Source: JALORV01 sp035498175 (GTDB lineage: Bacteria; Pseudomonadota; Gammaproteobacteria; Burkholderiales; Burkholderiaceae_F). From it: 39,010 nucleotides of DNA. Position 1 is the stretch's first letter, and each line of letters opens with the position of its first letter. A program made the position numbers and the translations under genes. The notes under the pieces are model-generated. The model saw only the letters and a list, made by a program, of their open reading frames with translations. It did not search any database and was not told the origin of the DNA. Positions 1 to 8,083 of the stretch are shown here, piece by piece. The stretch lies in assembly GCA_035498175.1 (NCBI GenBank), contig DATKAJ010000118.1:1-39010 (forward strand), in the 5' to 3' direction.

Positions 1-425
1 GCACCGATGGACTCGTAGAAATCGATCGCCGGTGTGTTCCAGTCGAGTACGGCCCATTCGTAGCGACCGCAGCCTCTTTCGACCGCGAGCCGCGCGCCAT
101 AACGGATCAATGCCTTGCCGATGCCTCGGCCGCGCGCTTCACGCACGACGAACAGATCCTCAAGGTAGAGGCCGCGCCGCGTCAGGAACGTCGAAAAATT
201 ATGGAAGAAGAGCGCGAAGCCGAGCGCCTGTCCGCGGTCCCAGGCGAGGACTGCCTCGATGACAGGCCGCGCGCCGAACAGCTCCTCGCGCAACTGTGCC
301 TCAGTGCCCATCACCAAATGAGTGAGCTTCTCGTACTCGGCCAGCGCACGGATCAGTTCAAGCAACCGCGGCACGTCCTGCGGCCGCGCCGCCTGAATGA
401 CGATTGACTCGCTCGGGACCGACAT
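1..425 (-). CDS. GNAT family N-acetyltransferase (3' end outside window)
   Basis: Translating the minus strand from the ATG at 425 gives an open frame to the window edge, about 141 residues with the C-terminus missing. It begins MSVPSESIVIQAARPQDVPR, a typical GNAT beta-1 segment. It contains VVREARGRGIGKALI at about residues 95-109, which matches the acetyl-CoA pyrophosphate-binding motif (R/Q-x-x-G-x-G/A). It ends with WNTPAIDFYESIGA, the usual beta-6/alpha-4 region where the acceptor site is shaped. The motif shows that it transfers an acetyl group from acetyl-CoA to an amine; the substrate cannot be read from the sequence. The overall pattern resembles the small diamine/amino-acid acetyltransferase subgroup. 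No strong ribosome binding site precedes the ATG. The SRP RNA gene lies about 100 bases upstream in the same direction. Confidence 0.85.
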   Translation of the reverse strand, partial: MSVPSESIVIQAARPQDVPRLLELIRALAEYEKLTHLVMGTEAQLREELFGARPVIEAVLAWDRGQALGFALFFHNFSTFLTRRGLYLEDLFVVREARGRGIGKALIRYGARLAVERGCGRYEWAVLDWNTPAIDFYESIG

Positions 426-495
426 AAGAGCCAGCTAGGTTTGAGGGGAGCTCCGGGAGGGGGTGCAGCCCCGCTGCATCTTCAGATGAGCGCCC

Positions 496-530
496 GGCTC
501 GCCTCATCCGCGCAGCGGAAGAGGCGAGCC
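496..530 (-). terminator. Long hairpin at the 3' end of the SRP RNA gene, candidate terminator
   Basis: On the minus strand GGCTCGCCTC (530-521) and GAGGCGAGCC (505-496) form a perfect 10-base stem, extended inside by TCCGC/GCGGA. No T-run follows (next bases GGGCGCTCATC), so it is not a textbook intrinsic terminator. The left arm is also the 3' strand of the SRP RNA closing helix. Confidence 0.5.
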
Positions 531-618
531 TTGTCCTCGGCACTGGAGGGAATCCGCTATGGCTGCTTCGTTCCCGACCTGACCAGGTTCACGGCACCTC
601 CATGCGAGGGGGCCCGCC
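523..618 (-). ncRNA. ffs: 4.5S signal recognition particle RNA (bacterial small SRP RNA)
   Basis: The minus strand carries the diagnostic SRP domain IV core: TGGTCAGGTCGGGAACGAAG followed by CAGCCA, equivalent to GGUCAGGUCCGGAAGGAAGCAGCC in Escherichia coli. This core binds the Ffh M domain. The ends close in a perfect 8-base helix: GGCGGGCC at 618-611 pairs with GGCTCGCC at 530-523, with one G-U pair. A second helix (CCTCG with CGAGG) and a third (GGAGG with CCTCC) fit the rod-like fold. This gives about 96 nucleotides, within the usual bacterial size. The RNA works with Ffh and FtsY in co-translational targeting of membrane proteins. A weak TACGAT (631-626) lies where a -10 box would be expected, but no convincing -35 was seen. 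The exact ends are inferred from base pairing. Confidence 0.92.
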
Positions 619-667
619 GGTTCGAATCGTAGCAGGCAGGCAACTCGCTCCAGCCCCTCGCCGGCGA

Positions 668-1354
668 TCAGTTCAACGCAAAACAGTAGAACAGGCCAGC
701 ACCGCCGGTACTGCGCAATCCTTCGGGATCACAACCACGCGTCGTGTGCGACGAGTTCCACGACGTGGCCCACGGGTTCGCGATCGGACCGCGGCGGTCG
801 AAGTGGCCCGTCATTGCGGCACCTTCGGTGCCCGCCTTGGTCCAGTTGCCGCAGGTCATGTCGTAGAGCGGCGGGCCTGCAAATGTCGTGCCGTCGGGGC
901 GCGAACCGGTCAGGATATCGTGCATGACCGGCGAATCTCCGACTCCTTTGACGACATTGCCACGCTCGTCCAGCGCGGTTTCCTTCGTCACGTTGTTCGC
1001 GGCCGAGTGCAGTTCGTCGACGTTGCGCGCGATCACAACGCCCTTGGCGTTTTGCCATGGTCCACTGCCGATGCGGTCGCGCGCATTGACGAAATTGGGG
1101 CTGTTGAATGCAGGTGCCTGGGTGCTCAGATAGGCGTGCCACGTGCGGTTGCCGGCACCCGCCGCCAGCGCCAGCGACTGGCAGTGCGCATCGGCGCCTT
1201 CCACGCCACCGAGGTTGGCGCCCTTGCCCATCCCGACACTGGTCACGAAGAACGTCATGTCCTTCGGTCCGGGTTGCTGCTGCGCCATCGGTGCGCAGGC
1301 GACGACGGTCGCGCCGAACAGAACTAGACCCAGATTGTGTCTGCGAATCTGCAT
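668..1354 (-). CDS. Secreted lipoprotein with C-type-lectin-like / endostatin-like pattern, function unknown
   Basis: This 228-residue protein starts at the ATG at 1354, preceded by GGGAGAA at Shine-Dalgarno distance; an upstream GTG would add an implausible basic tail. The N-terminus MQIRRHNLGLVLFGATVVAC is a lipoprotein signal peptide with lipobox VVAC, so Cys20 is the likely lipidated residue and the protein is probably anchored in an envelope membrane. The mature part contains ADAHCQSLA, RTWHAYLST, YDMTCGNWT and a C-terminal GGAGLFYCFALN with four further cysteines. This pattern recalls bacterial secreted proteins with a C-type lectin or collagen NC10/endostatin fold, and it resembles the DUF1554 type. 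I infer the fold from motif resemblance only; ligand and role are unknown. It stands alone between addA and the SRP RNA gene. Confidence 0.72.
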   Translation of the reverse strand: MQIRRHNLGLVLFGATVVACAPMAQQQPGPKDMTFFVTSVGMGKGANLGGVEGADAHCQSLALAAGAGNRTWHAYLSTQAPAFNSPNFVNARDRIGSGPWQNAKGVVIARNVDELHSAANNVTKETALDERGNVVKGVGDSPVMHDILTGSRPDGTTFAGPPLYDMTCGNWTKAGTEGAAMTGHFDRRGPIANPWATSWNSSHTTRGCDPEGLRSTGGAGLFYCFALN

Positions 1355-1453
1355 TGCGTTCTCCCGTCGATGGGTGCTTGGCGTCCACACGTGGACAAGG
1401 TTCAAATTCTTCCGGCTCGCGTGCGCAGCGTCAACGCGGGCCACGCGAGAGCG

Positions 1454-4400
1454 CTACGACACCTCAATCAACTCTGCGTCCGCGGAAACCAGCGCGAGCC
1501 GAACGGGTTTGTCCCTGCGCACGGCCCGCAACACTTCGCCATACCCTCGTACCTGGGCGGCGTACCGTTCCCGCTCGGCATCCGAAACGCGCCACTTGAA
1601 GTCGAGGATCCAGAGGGCTTCCTCGGTCTCGACCAGACGATCGAGCCGAAACAGCGAACCGTCCGCAGCGACGATGTCCAGTTCGGCGGCGCTGCCGGGC
1701 GCGAAAAACTGGGGCCACGTGGCACGCACGCGAGAGGCCGCGAGGGTTGCGGCCAGCGCCTGAGGCCGGTCGAGACCGTGGACCTGTGCGATCGACTCGA
1801 CCGCCGCGAGGTCCGTGGCTTCCAGCATCGCGTGCCAGGCGCGTCCGAGTCGTGCCGCTTCGGAATTCTCGGCCTCTTCGCGGCGTCGTCCAGCAGGCAA
1901 GGGCTGTGGCAGGAAGTCGCGCACGCGTCCGAGAGTCGGCACACAGGACTCCGGCTCGGCCGGCGCGACTTCGACGGCAAGCGCTGCCGCAGCCTGCAGC
2001 GTCGTGTACCAACTCGATGCCGGACCGTTGCGCCGCGGCCGGCTGCCCGAGACGATGAACACCTGGCGTGCGCGCGTTGCCGCGACGTAGAGCAGGTTCC
2101 AGTCCTCCTGCTCGCGCTGCGCGTCGTCCGCCGCAAACCATGCGGCGCGCGCCGGGTCGCGCGCGGCATCCCCTTGTACGAACAGCGAGAGGTGTTCGGG
2201 CGCCGGGTCCTCCGGCGACCACGAGACCAGTACACCTGCACGATCACGCGCCGCTGTGGAGTGAGCATCGGCCAGCACGACGATCTCGGCCTCGAGTCCC
2301 TTCGCACCGTGGATGGTCAGCACGCGGACGGCGTCATTGCCTCCGGTCGCGCCCTCGTCCGGCGCCTCATCGCCACCCTGTTGCTTGAGCAACGCCAGCT
2401 CGTCGATGAAGCGCGAGAGGCTCGGAAATCGTCCGGCATCGATCTCGAGCGCGAGCTCGATGAACGCGTCGAGGTTCGCCTGGACCTGGCTCTGCAGCGC
2501 AGGCGGCACCACGGCCGCATAGCGACGGCGCGCGTCGCCCTCGAAGTAGATTCGGTCGAGCAGATCGTGCACCGGCAGCACGCCAGCCAGAGCCATCCAG
2601 CCCTGCAGCAATGAACGGGCGCGGTCGAGCGCGGTCGAGACCTCCGTCAGTTGCGCCAGTCGCTCCCACCAGTGGCGGCCGGAGGCAGCGGCAATTCCGA
2701 TCAGGTCGTCGTCGCTGCAGGCGAAAAGCGGCGAACGCAGCGCATGCGCGAGCTTGAGGTCTGCGCCGGGTGTAATCAGGAACTGCAGCAGCGCCATCAG
2801 GTCGTCCGCCTCGAGGGTCGCCAGCAGCCCGCCGCGCCGGTCGCTGACATATGGGACGCCGGCGTCGCGCAGGGCGCGCTCGTATTCCGGCAGATGATTG
2901 CGCCGGCGCACCAGCACCAGGACGTCGGACCAGCGCACGGGCCGGCTTTCGCCGCGCGTCACAATGATCCGGTGCCGCCACGACCGGATCTCGTTGGCGA
3001 ACGCCAAGCCCTCGCGATAGCACGCGTCGTCGATCGCCTCGACACGCGGCGTGGTGAGCACGTCGCGCAGCTCTGTGGCTTGCACATCGGCCGCCAGCGT
3101 TGGTTCGGCGAGTGGCAGCAACACAAAGGCGCCCGCGCAATCGGCGGCAGGCACGCGGGTCCATTGCGGCTGATAGAGCGCGTTGCCCGACATCGTCGCA
3201 TTCAGCATCGCGACGATTGCTTCGGCGCTGCGCTGAGTGACGTTGGTGCGCAGATGGCAACCCGCGAAGTCCTGTTGCAGCAGTTCGACAGCGGCCTGGA
3301 ACACGCGCGGCTCGGCCCGGCGGAAACGGTAGATCGACTGCTTCGGATCCCCGACGATGAACACGCTCGGGCGGTCGTCCGCGGTTCCGTCGCTGGGGCC
3401 ATAGGCGGCGAGCCAGGACTGCAGTACCCGCCACTGCAGCGCGTTGGTGTCCTGGAATTCATCGATCAGAATGTGGCGATAGCGTGCATCGAGGCGGGCC
3501 TGCATGTAGGCCGCATGGTCCGGATCCGACAGCAGCCGCAGCGCGTGCCATTCGAGATCCGTGAAATCGACCACGTGCTCGCGTTCCTTCAGCGACTGAT
3601 AGCAAGCGACCAGCAGAGTGCCGCAGGCGACGCCGGCCGCGTTGACCCGACGTGCGCGCCAGGTGCGCCGCTCGGCGAGGACGTGATCGAGGTCATCCAC
3701 CAAGCGCGCATGCAGGGCCGCGTAGCGTTCTGCCGCAGCCGCGCCGAGCCGCGCCGCCAGGCGCTCCGGTGTCAGGGCTACGATGGGGGACATCTCACGT
3801 GTCAGCAGCAGGCAACACGCGGCGCGCAGATCGGCTCCGACGTCGCCCGCGCCACGACCCAGCCACCGCTTGGCGCGATCGATCGCATGGGTCGCTGCCT
3901 TCGGCGTCGGCGCGGTCGCGCGCCATAGGTCGACGAGCGCACGCACCGCTTCGACGAACCCTGCATCACGCACGCGGGTACCCGGATCTGCGGTCTCCGC
4001 GCCGAACGTTTCGAGCACCCGCTCGCGTGCGGTGTCCGCGTCCGCCGCGGCGAAACTCCACCACTCGGCGCGCTTGTGGAGGAAATTGCGCAGCAGTTCG
4101 CCCGCGGTCGCCTCGCCCAGTTCGTCGAGCAGGAACTCCCAGGCCCGCCGCTCCCCCTCGCGCTGCGGCTGCAGCAGCGCCGCCAGAAAGTGCAGCCAGG
4201 CATTGGCCCGCGTGCGATCGGAGGCCTCGAGCAACGTCGGCGCGAACGGCACGCCGGCGCCGAGCGGTGCACGGCTCACGAGGCGCCAGAACCAGCCATG
4301 AAAGGTTTCGACCGTCATCGGCACTCGCGCCGTCGTCACGCGCTCAAAGAGCTGGCGCGCGGCGCCGACCGACTGTTGCGCTTCGCTTGCGCTCAGGCCG

Positions 4401-4690
4401 CGGGCCTCGAGGGCAGCGGCCACCTCGTGCGTCTCCGCTGCCGCGAGCAGACGCAGCTCGCGCAACAGACGCTCGTGCATCTCCTGCGCGGCGCGGCGCG
4501 TGAACGTGATGGCCAGGATCTCCCCCGGGGCCGCGCCCGCGAGCAGTGCACGAATGACCCGACTCACCAGCAGCCAGGTCTTGCCGCTGCCCGCACAGGC
4601 CTCGACCGCAGCGCTGCGCATCGGCTCGCAGGCGCGACGGACGAAGGCGAGCTCGTCGACAGGGACACCATCCGCCAGGTAATCGTTCAC
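1454..4690 (-). CDS. addA: AddA-type UvrD-family helicase/nuclease (double-strand break repair)
   Basis: This 1078-residue superfamily I helicase starts at a GTG (4690-4688) that overlaps the TGA of the upstream nuclease gene in GTGA, with GGAG about 11 bases before it. Helicase motifs appear in order: ACAGSGKTWLL (Walker A, about residue 33), ILAITFTRRAAQEM (Ia), LIDEFQDTNALQW (II, about 411), FIVGDPKQSIYRFR (III), VLTIHGAKGLEAE (V) and LLYVAATRARQ (VI). The C-terminus holds a RecB-like PD-(D/E)XK nuclease signature: FRLDRLVE, then LWILDFKW and QVRGYGEVL (about 1015-1050). In the AddAB/RexAB family this subunit unwinds and resects broken ends to load RecA at regulatory sequences. Coupling to the nuclease subunit supports that role. 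The assignment to AddA rather than RecB rests on the partner type. Confidence 0.88.
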   Translation of the reverse strand: MNDYLADGVPVDELAFVRRACEPMRSAAVEACAGSGKTWLLVSRVIRALLAGAAPGEILAITFTRRAAQEMHERLLRELRLLAAAETHEVAAALEARGLSASEAQQSVGAARQLFERVTTARVPMTVETFHGWFWRLVSRAPLGAGVPFAPTLLEASDRTRANAWLHFLAALLQPQREGERRAWEFLLDELGEATAGELLRNFLHKRAEWWSFAAADADTARERVLETFGAETADPGTRVRDAGFVEAVRALVDLWRATAPTPKAATHAIDRAKRWLGRGAGDVGADLRAACCLLLTREMSPIVALTPERLAARLGAAAAERYAALHARLVDDLDHVLAERRTWRARRVNAAGVACGTLLVACYQSLKEREHVVDFTDLEWHALRLLSDPDHAAYMQARLDARYRHILIDEFQDTNALQWRVLQSWLAAYGPSDGTADDRPSVFIVGDPKQSIYRFRRAEPRVFQAAVELLQQDFAGCHLRTNVTQRSAEAIVAMLNATMSGNALYQPQWTRVPAADCAGAFVLLPLAEPTLAADVQATELRDVLTTPRVEAIDDACYREGLAFANEIRSWRHRIIVTRGESRPVRWSDVLVLVRRRNHLPEYERALRDAGVPYVSDRRGGLLATLEADDLMALLQFLITPGADLKLAHALRSPLFACSDDDLIGIAAASGRHWWERLAQLTEVSTALDRARSLLQGWMALAGVLPVHDLLDRIYFEGDARRRYAAVVPPALQSQVQANLDAFIELALEIDAGRFPSLSRFIDELALLKQQGGDEAPDEGATGGNDAVRVLTIHGAKGLEAEIVVLADAHSTAARDRAGVLVSWSPEDPAPEHLSLFVQGDAARDPARAAWFAADDAQREQEDWNLLYVAATRARQVFIVSGSRPRRNGPASSWYTTLQAAAALAVEVAPAEPESCVPTLGRVRDFLPQPLPAGRRREEAENSEAARLGRAWHAMLEATDLAAVESIAQVHGLDRPQALAATLAASRVRATWPQFFAPGSAAELDIVAADGSLFRLDRLVETEEALWILDFKWRVSDAERERYAAQVRGYGEVLRAVRRDKPVRLALVSADAELIEVS

Positions 4691-7560
4691 GAAACGCTGT
4701 CTCCGGAATCTTCGATTGCGCCCCAGTGGTCACGACGGCACAGGCCCCGCATCTCGCAGTACCGGCACGCCTCGTCGCCACCGATGGCGGGCAGCACGGC
4801 GCCGTCGGCGATGCGCTGCAGGTCGGAGCGCAGGCGTGTTCCGACAGCCGCAACCAGCGCGTCGAGCGGCTCTTCCGGCGCGACCGCGCTCACGCCGCCC
4901 TCCCCATTGCGCGCGCGCTCGAAGCTCAGGTAGTGCGCGGCGTCTGCCGGACGTGGCAGCAGCAGGCCATAGAACGGCAGCTGGATGTCCTCGCCGGACC
5001 GCGTCAATCCCCGACGAAGCGAGTTAGCCGCGCGCGCCTTGTAGTCGATCAGCACGCGGCGACCGTCGGCGTGTGCGTCCACCCGGTCGACTCGACCCAC
5101 GAGTTCAACGCGTCCCTGGCGCAACGGAACGTCGAGACCGTACGACTGTTCGCCTGCCGACCAGCGCCAGCCTTCCGCCGCGTGCCGCTGCAACCAGTCG
5201 ATATAGGCGCCGACGAGACCATCGAAGCGCCGCTGATACGCGAGCAGTCCCGGCATGCGGCCGAACTGCGGCGCGAACACGCGCTCGGCGTGCTCGCGCA
5301 GGCTGGCCGTGAGCTCTGCGGCGGCGACCGCCGAGAAGTCGGCCTCGCCCCACGCGCGATGGAACCGCTTGAGTACCTCGTGCAGCGCGATGCCGAAATC
5401 GCGCTTGTCCGGAAGCTCGATGACGTCTTCAGGCTCGTCGAGACCGAGCATGCAGCGCGCATAGAATTGATACGGACAATTGACGAGGCTCTGCGCGGCG
5501 CTGGCGGAAATGCGCAGCGGAAGCAACTGCGGCGCCGAGGGCTGCGGCGTGGCTGCAGGGACGGGCTCCACGTCGTAGTCGAGCGCGCGTTGCGCCTCAA
5601 CGAGATCGTCGCCTCGCGCGCGGACGCAGACGAACTGCAGCCTCTCCAGCAGCGGCGATACGGGATTCGCCTCTTCGCCGACGCGCGAGCGCCACGCGGC
5701 CACCACGCAAGGGGTCGCAGTCAGCACGGACGCGAGCTGCGCCGCCGCCTGCAGACCGATCGTCTCCGCCGTGGCGAGGCCCAACTCTGCACGTACCGCG
5801 TTGGACAGGAACAGCAATTCGGACGCCATTGGTGGCAGGTGCTCGCCATCGGCCCCAATCAGCACGGCCGCGTCGAAGTGGCGCAGCGCAGCCGCGGCCA
5901 GAGGCACCATGACGACCGGCGACTCGATGCCCGGATCGACAAACGCGGTGTCCTCGAAGCGCTGCGTCAGCAGGGCGCGGAAGTCCGCAAGCGTCGCGGA
6001 GCCTTTATGTGCCGCCAGTTGGCTCCCGAGGCGATCGAGCTCCATGAGTACCGCGCGCCCGACGGGATCGGCTTCCAGGCCGGCCTGCATGCCCAGGGCG
6101 ACCATCGCATGGCGCAGCGCCAGCAGGTGCGCGTGCAACGCCGCAGGGGCACGTCGCGTCGCAAGGACTTCCGCCTCGATCTGCTGCAACAGGCCCATCG
6201 CGGCGTCGTGTGCAGCGGCGTCGGCACCGTCCGGCGGCGTTCTGTCCTGCAGCGCCTCCCGGATTGCGCGGAGCCCCTGGACCACCCCGCGTGAACGAAT
6301 GGCCCGCTCGATCACCGCGGTTTCCTCGGCTTTCGCAGGCCGGTCGGCCAACGTGAAGCTCGACTTCATCCAGTCGAGCAAGTCGCGCCAGTACAGATCG
6401 TCCACGACAAGGTCGAACCAGCGCATGATCGACGCGGCGGCGCTGGTCGTCGAAAGTTTCCAGCCGGTTTCGTCGCGCACCATGACCTGTGCGCGCTCGA
6501 GCAGGGCGCGCACGCGGCGCGCGATCAGTCGGTCGAGGGCAACGAGCGCGATAGGCGCGCGGCCTTCTTCCAGCCAGAGCAGCACCTGCCGCGCAACGGT
6601 GTCGGCGGTTTCTTCCAGGCTGGCGCCACACACAAGGGTCAGCGGTCGTTCGCCCTCGCGGCCGCGAATGCGGTCGGCACGCGCAGCGATCGGTTCGGAG
6701 GGTTCGGCACGCACCAGTTCCGGCCAGGCGGCTGCCAGCAGCGGCGCCTCTGGGAGTGCCAGGGCGATATCGCCTACGAGATGCAGCACCGGTACCCTCG
6801 CCGCTGCGCGCTCGAGGAATGCAAGCTCCCATCCTTCGCAGGGCGGTGCGTTCGGCAACGCCAGCGATCCACTCAGGTACACGAGCGGGCGGTCGAGCGC
6901 CGTCGCTCGGGAAGCGAGCTGTGCGATCGCCCGCGCGGCACCGTCGTCCGCGCTCCGGCGGGCGCGCCACAGGCGCAGTACCAGTTGCGCCGGCGCCTGC
7001 AGCGCGCGGCTGGCGCGCTGTCCGTAGTGGCGCGCCAGGCTGTCCTGCAGGCGCTGGTCGAGCGCCTCAGCGTTGTCCACTGCGGCGAGCGTCAACTCAT
7101 CGCAAAGACGCGCGACGTCGCTGGCCAGCGACCACAGCGTAGCGGGCTGCGCACCGAAGTTGCGCGCGATCCAGTCGTTGCTCCGAAGCGCATAGAAGAT
7201 CTCGAGCCGCGCCTCGACGCCCGTCGACGACAACTCGCCGGCCCACGCTGACAAGGGCACCATACGTGGCGGGATGAATGCGCGCCGGCCGCCCACCTCG
7301 TGCAGCGCGGCGCGCGCGCACTGGGCCAGCGGCCCGCTCGGTACCACCCAGGTCAGCGCCTGCAGCTGGCCGTCCGCCGCGCCGTGTTCGCAGGCAAAGC
7401 CGATGACTGCACGCGCGGCCGCGGGCCAGAATCCGGCATCGGCCGCAACACGCTGTCGGGTCAGAGCCATCGAGCCATTCATTGTATGGACCGGACTATC
7501 GAGGTTCGGCCGTTTGGTCGGTTGCCGGACCTGCGCAGCAGTGACCATCGGTGCTACCAT
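4687..7560 (-). CDS. addB: AddB-type nuclease subunit with 4Fe-4S PD-(D/E)XK domain
   Basis: Up to 957 residues. The C-terminal nuclease carries GRVDRVDAHADGRRVLIDYKA (shown in part; IDYK at about 837), which supplies the acidic and lysine catalytic residues. A Cys in LVNCPYQFYA (about 696) with three in CRYCEMRGLC (about 935) reproduces the AddB iron-sulfur staple spacing (C...C-x2-C-x5-C). The N-terminal two thirds looks like a degenerate helicase without an intact Walker A, as expected for AddB. Its TGA overlaps the GTG of addA, so the two subunits are probably made in stoichiometry. The start is uncertain: the first ATG is at 7560, but homologs usually begin nearer the FWPAAARAVIGFA segment, so ATGs at 7482 or 7470 are equally plausible. 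None has a good ribosome binding site. Confidence 0.82.
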   Translation of the reverse strand: MVAPMVTAAQVRQPTKRPNLDSPVHTMNGSMALTRQRVAADAGFWPAAARAVIGFACEHGAADGQLQALTWVVPSGPLAQCARAALHEVGGRRAFIPPRMVPLSAWAGELSSTGVEARLEIFYALRSNDWIARNFGAQPATLWSLASDVARLCDELTLAAVDNAEALDQRLQDSLARHYGQRASRALQAPAQLVLRLWRARRSADDGAARAIAQLASRATALDRPLVYLSGSLALPNAPPCEGWELAFLERAAARVPVLHLVGDIALALPEAPLLAAAWPELVRAEPSEPIAARADRIRGREGERPLTLVCGASLEETADTVARQVLLWLEEGRAPIALVALDRLIARRVRALLERAQVMVRDETGWKLSTTSAAASIMRWFDLVVDDLYWRDLLDWMKSSFTLADRPAKAEETAVIERAIRSRGVVQGLRAIREALQDRTPPDGADAAAHDAAMGLLQQIEAEVLATRRAPAALHAHLLALRHAMVALGMQAGLEADPVGRAVLMELDRLGSQLAAHKGSATLADFRALLTQRFEDTAFVDPGIESPVVMVPLAAAALRHFDAAVLIGADGEHLPPMASELLFLSNAVRAELGLATAETIGLQAAAQLASVLTATPCVVAAWRSRVGEEANPVSPLLERLQFVCVRARGDDLVEAQRALDYDVEPVPAATPQPSAPQLLPLRISASAAQSLVNCPYQFYARCMLGLDEPEDVIELPDKRDFGIALHEVLKRFHRAWGEADFSAVAAAELTASLREHAERVFAPQFGRMPGLLAYQRRFDGLVGAYIDWLQRHAAEGWRWSAGEQSYGLDVPLRQGRVELVGRVDRVDAHADGRRVLIDYKARAANSLRRGLTRSGEDIQLPFYGLLLPRPADAAHYLSFERARNGEGGVSAVAPEEPLDALVAAVGTRLRSDLQRIADGAVLPAIGGDEACRYCEMRGLCRRDHWGAIEDSGDSVS

Positions 7561-7668
7561 GATGCGTAGTTCATGCCTGCCGCCCCGGCTCCGGGGTTGT
7601 GCCCCGGCTCCATCATCCCCATCTCTGATACCTTGCGACAGCGCCGACGTGGGCGCCAGAGGGACAAA

Positions 7669-7992
7669 ATGAGCAACATCAAACAGGTCAGCGACTCGAG
7701 CTTCGAGCAGGACGTTCTGAAATCAGGCACGCCGGTGCTCGTGGATTACTGGGCCGAGTGGTGCGGGCCCTGCAAGATGATCGCGCCGATCCTGGATGAA
7801 GTGTCCAAGGAGTATGGCGGCAAGATCGCCGTGGCCAAGATCAATGTCGACGAGAACCAGTCGACCCCGGCCAAATACGGCATCCGCGGCATTCCGACCC
7901 TGATGCTGTTCAAGAACGGTGCGGTCGTCGGCACCAAGGTCGGCGCCCTGTCCAAATCGCAACTGACGCAGTTCATCGACAGCAACATCTGA
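7669..7992 (+). CDS. trxA: Thioredoxin 1
   Basis: This 107-residue protein has the catalytic WCGPC motif in WAEWCGPCKMIAP (about residues 29-41), the buried Asp in LVDYWAEW, and the cis-proline loop GIRGIPTLMLF. It reduces cytoplasmic protein disulfides and is recycled by thioredoxin reductase. The ATG at 7669 is chosen because it gives the standard thioredoxin N-terminus and has GAGGGA just upstream; the longer frame from 7573 adds a non-conserved Pro/Arg-rich tail. It diverges from addB across about 108 bases that contain a perfect CCGGGG/CCCCGG hairpin (7591-7607) and no obvious sigma-70 promoter. It sits 91 bases ahead of rho in the same direction, an arrangement common in proteobacteria. 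Confidence 0.97.
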   Translation: MSNIKQVSDSSFEQDVLKSGTPVLVDYWAEWCGPCKMIAPILDEVSKEYGGKIAVAKINVDENQSTPAKYGIRGIPTLMLFKNGAVVGTKVGALSKSQLTQFIDSNI

Positions 7993-8083
7993 AATCTCTA
8001 CCGGGCCGGCACTCGCCGGCCCGCCCGCCCCGCGGGCGCCCCGAACAGTCTATGGGCGTCCCACAACTCCTCCGGTAGTCCCT
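7993..8083 (+). promoter_or_regulatory. trxA-rho intergenic leader with two consecutive GC hairpins
   Basis: Two perfect inverted repeats lie back to back. CGGGCCGGC (8002-8010) pairs with GCCGGCCCG (8015-8023) around an ACTC loop, and GCCCGC (8023-8028) pairs with GCGGGC (8032-8037). No T-run follows either stem. They may attenuate or delay transcription into rho, which is autoregulated by Rho-dependent attenuation in Escherichia coli. That function here is inferred. Confidence 0.45.

Noticed and set aside
619..635. tRNA-like GGTTCGAATC near the SRP RNA 5' end
   Set aside because: No acceptor, D or anticodon arms surround it, so the T-loop resemblance is chance.
602..1327. 241-codon plus-strand frame across the SRP RNA 5' end and lipoprotein
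   Set aside because: It is antisense to a protein with signal peptide and cysteine motifs and has no support of its own.
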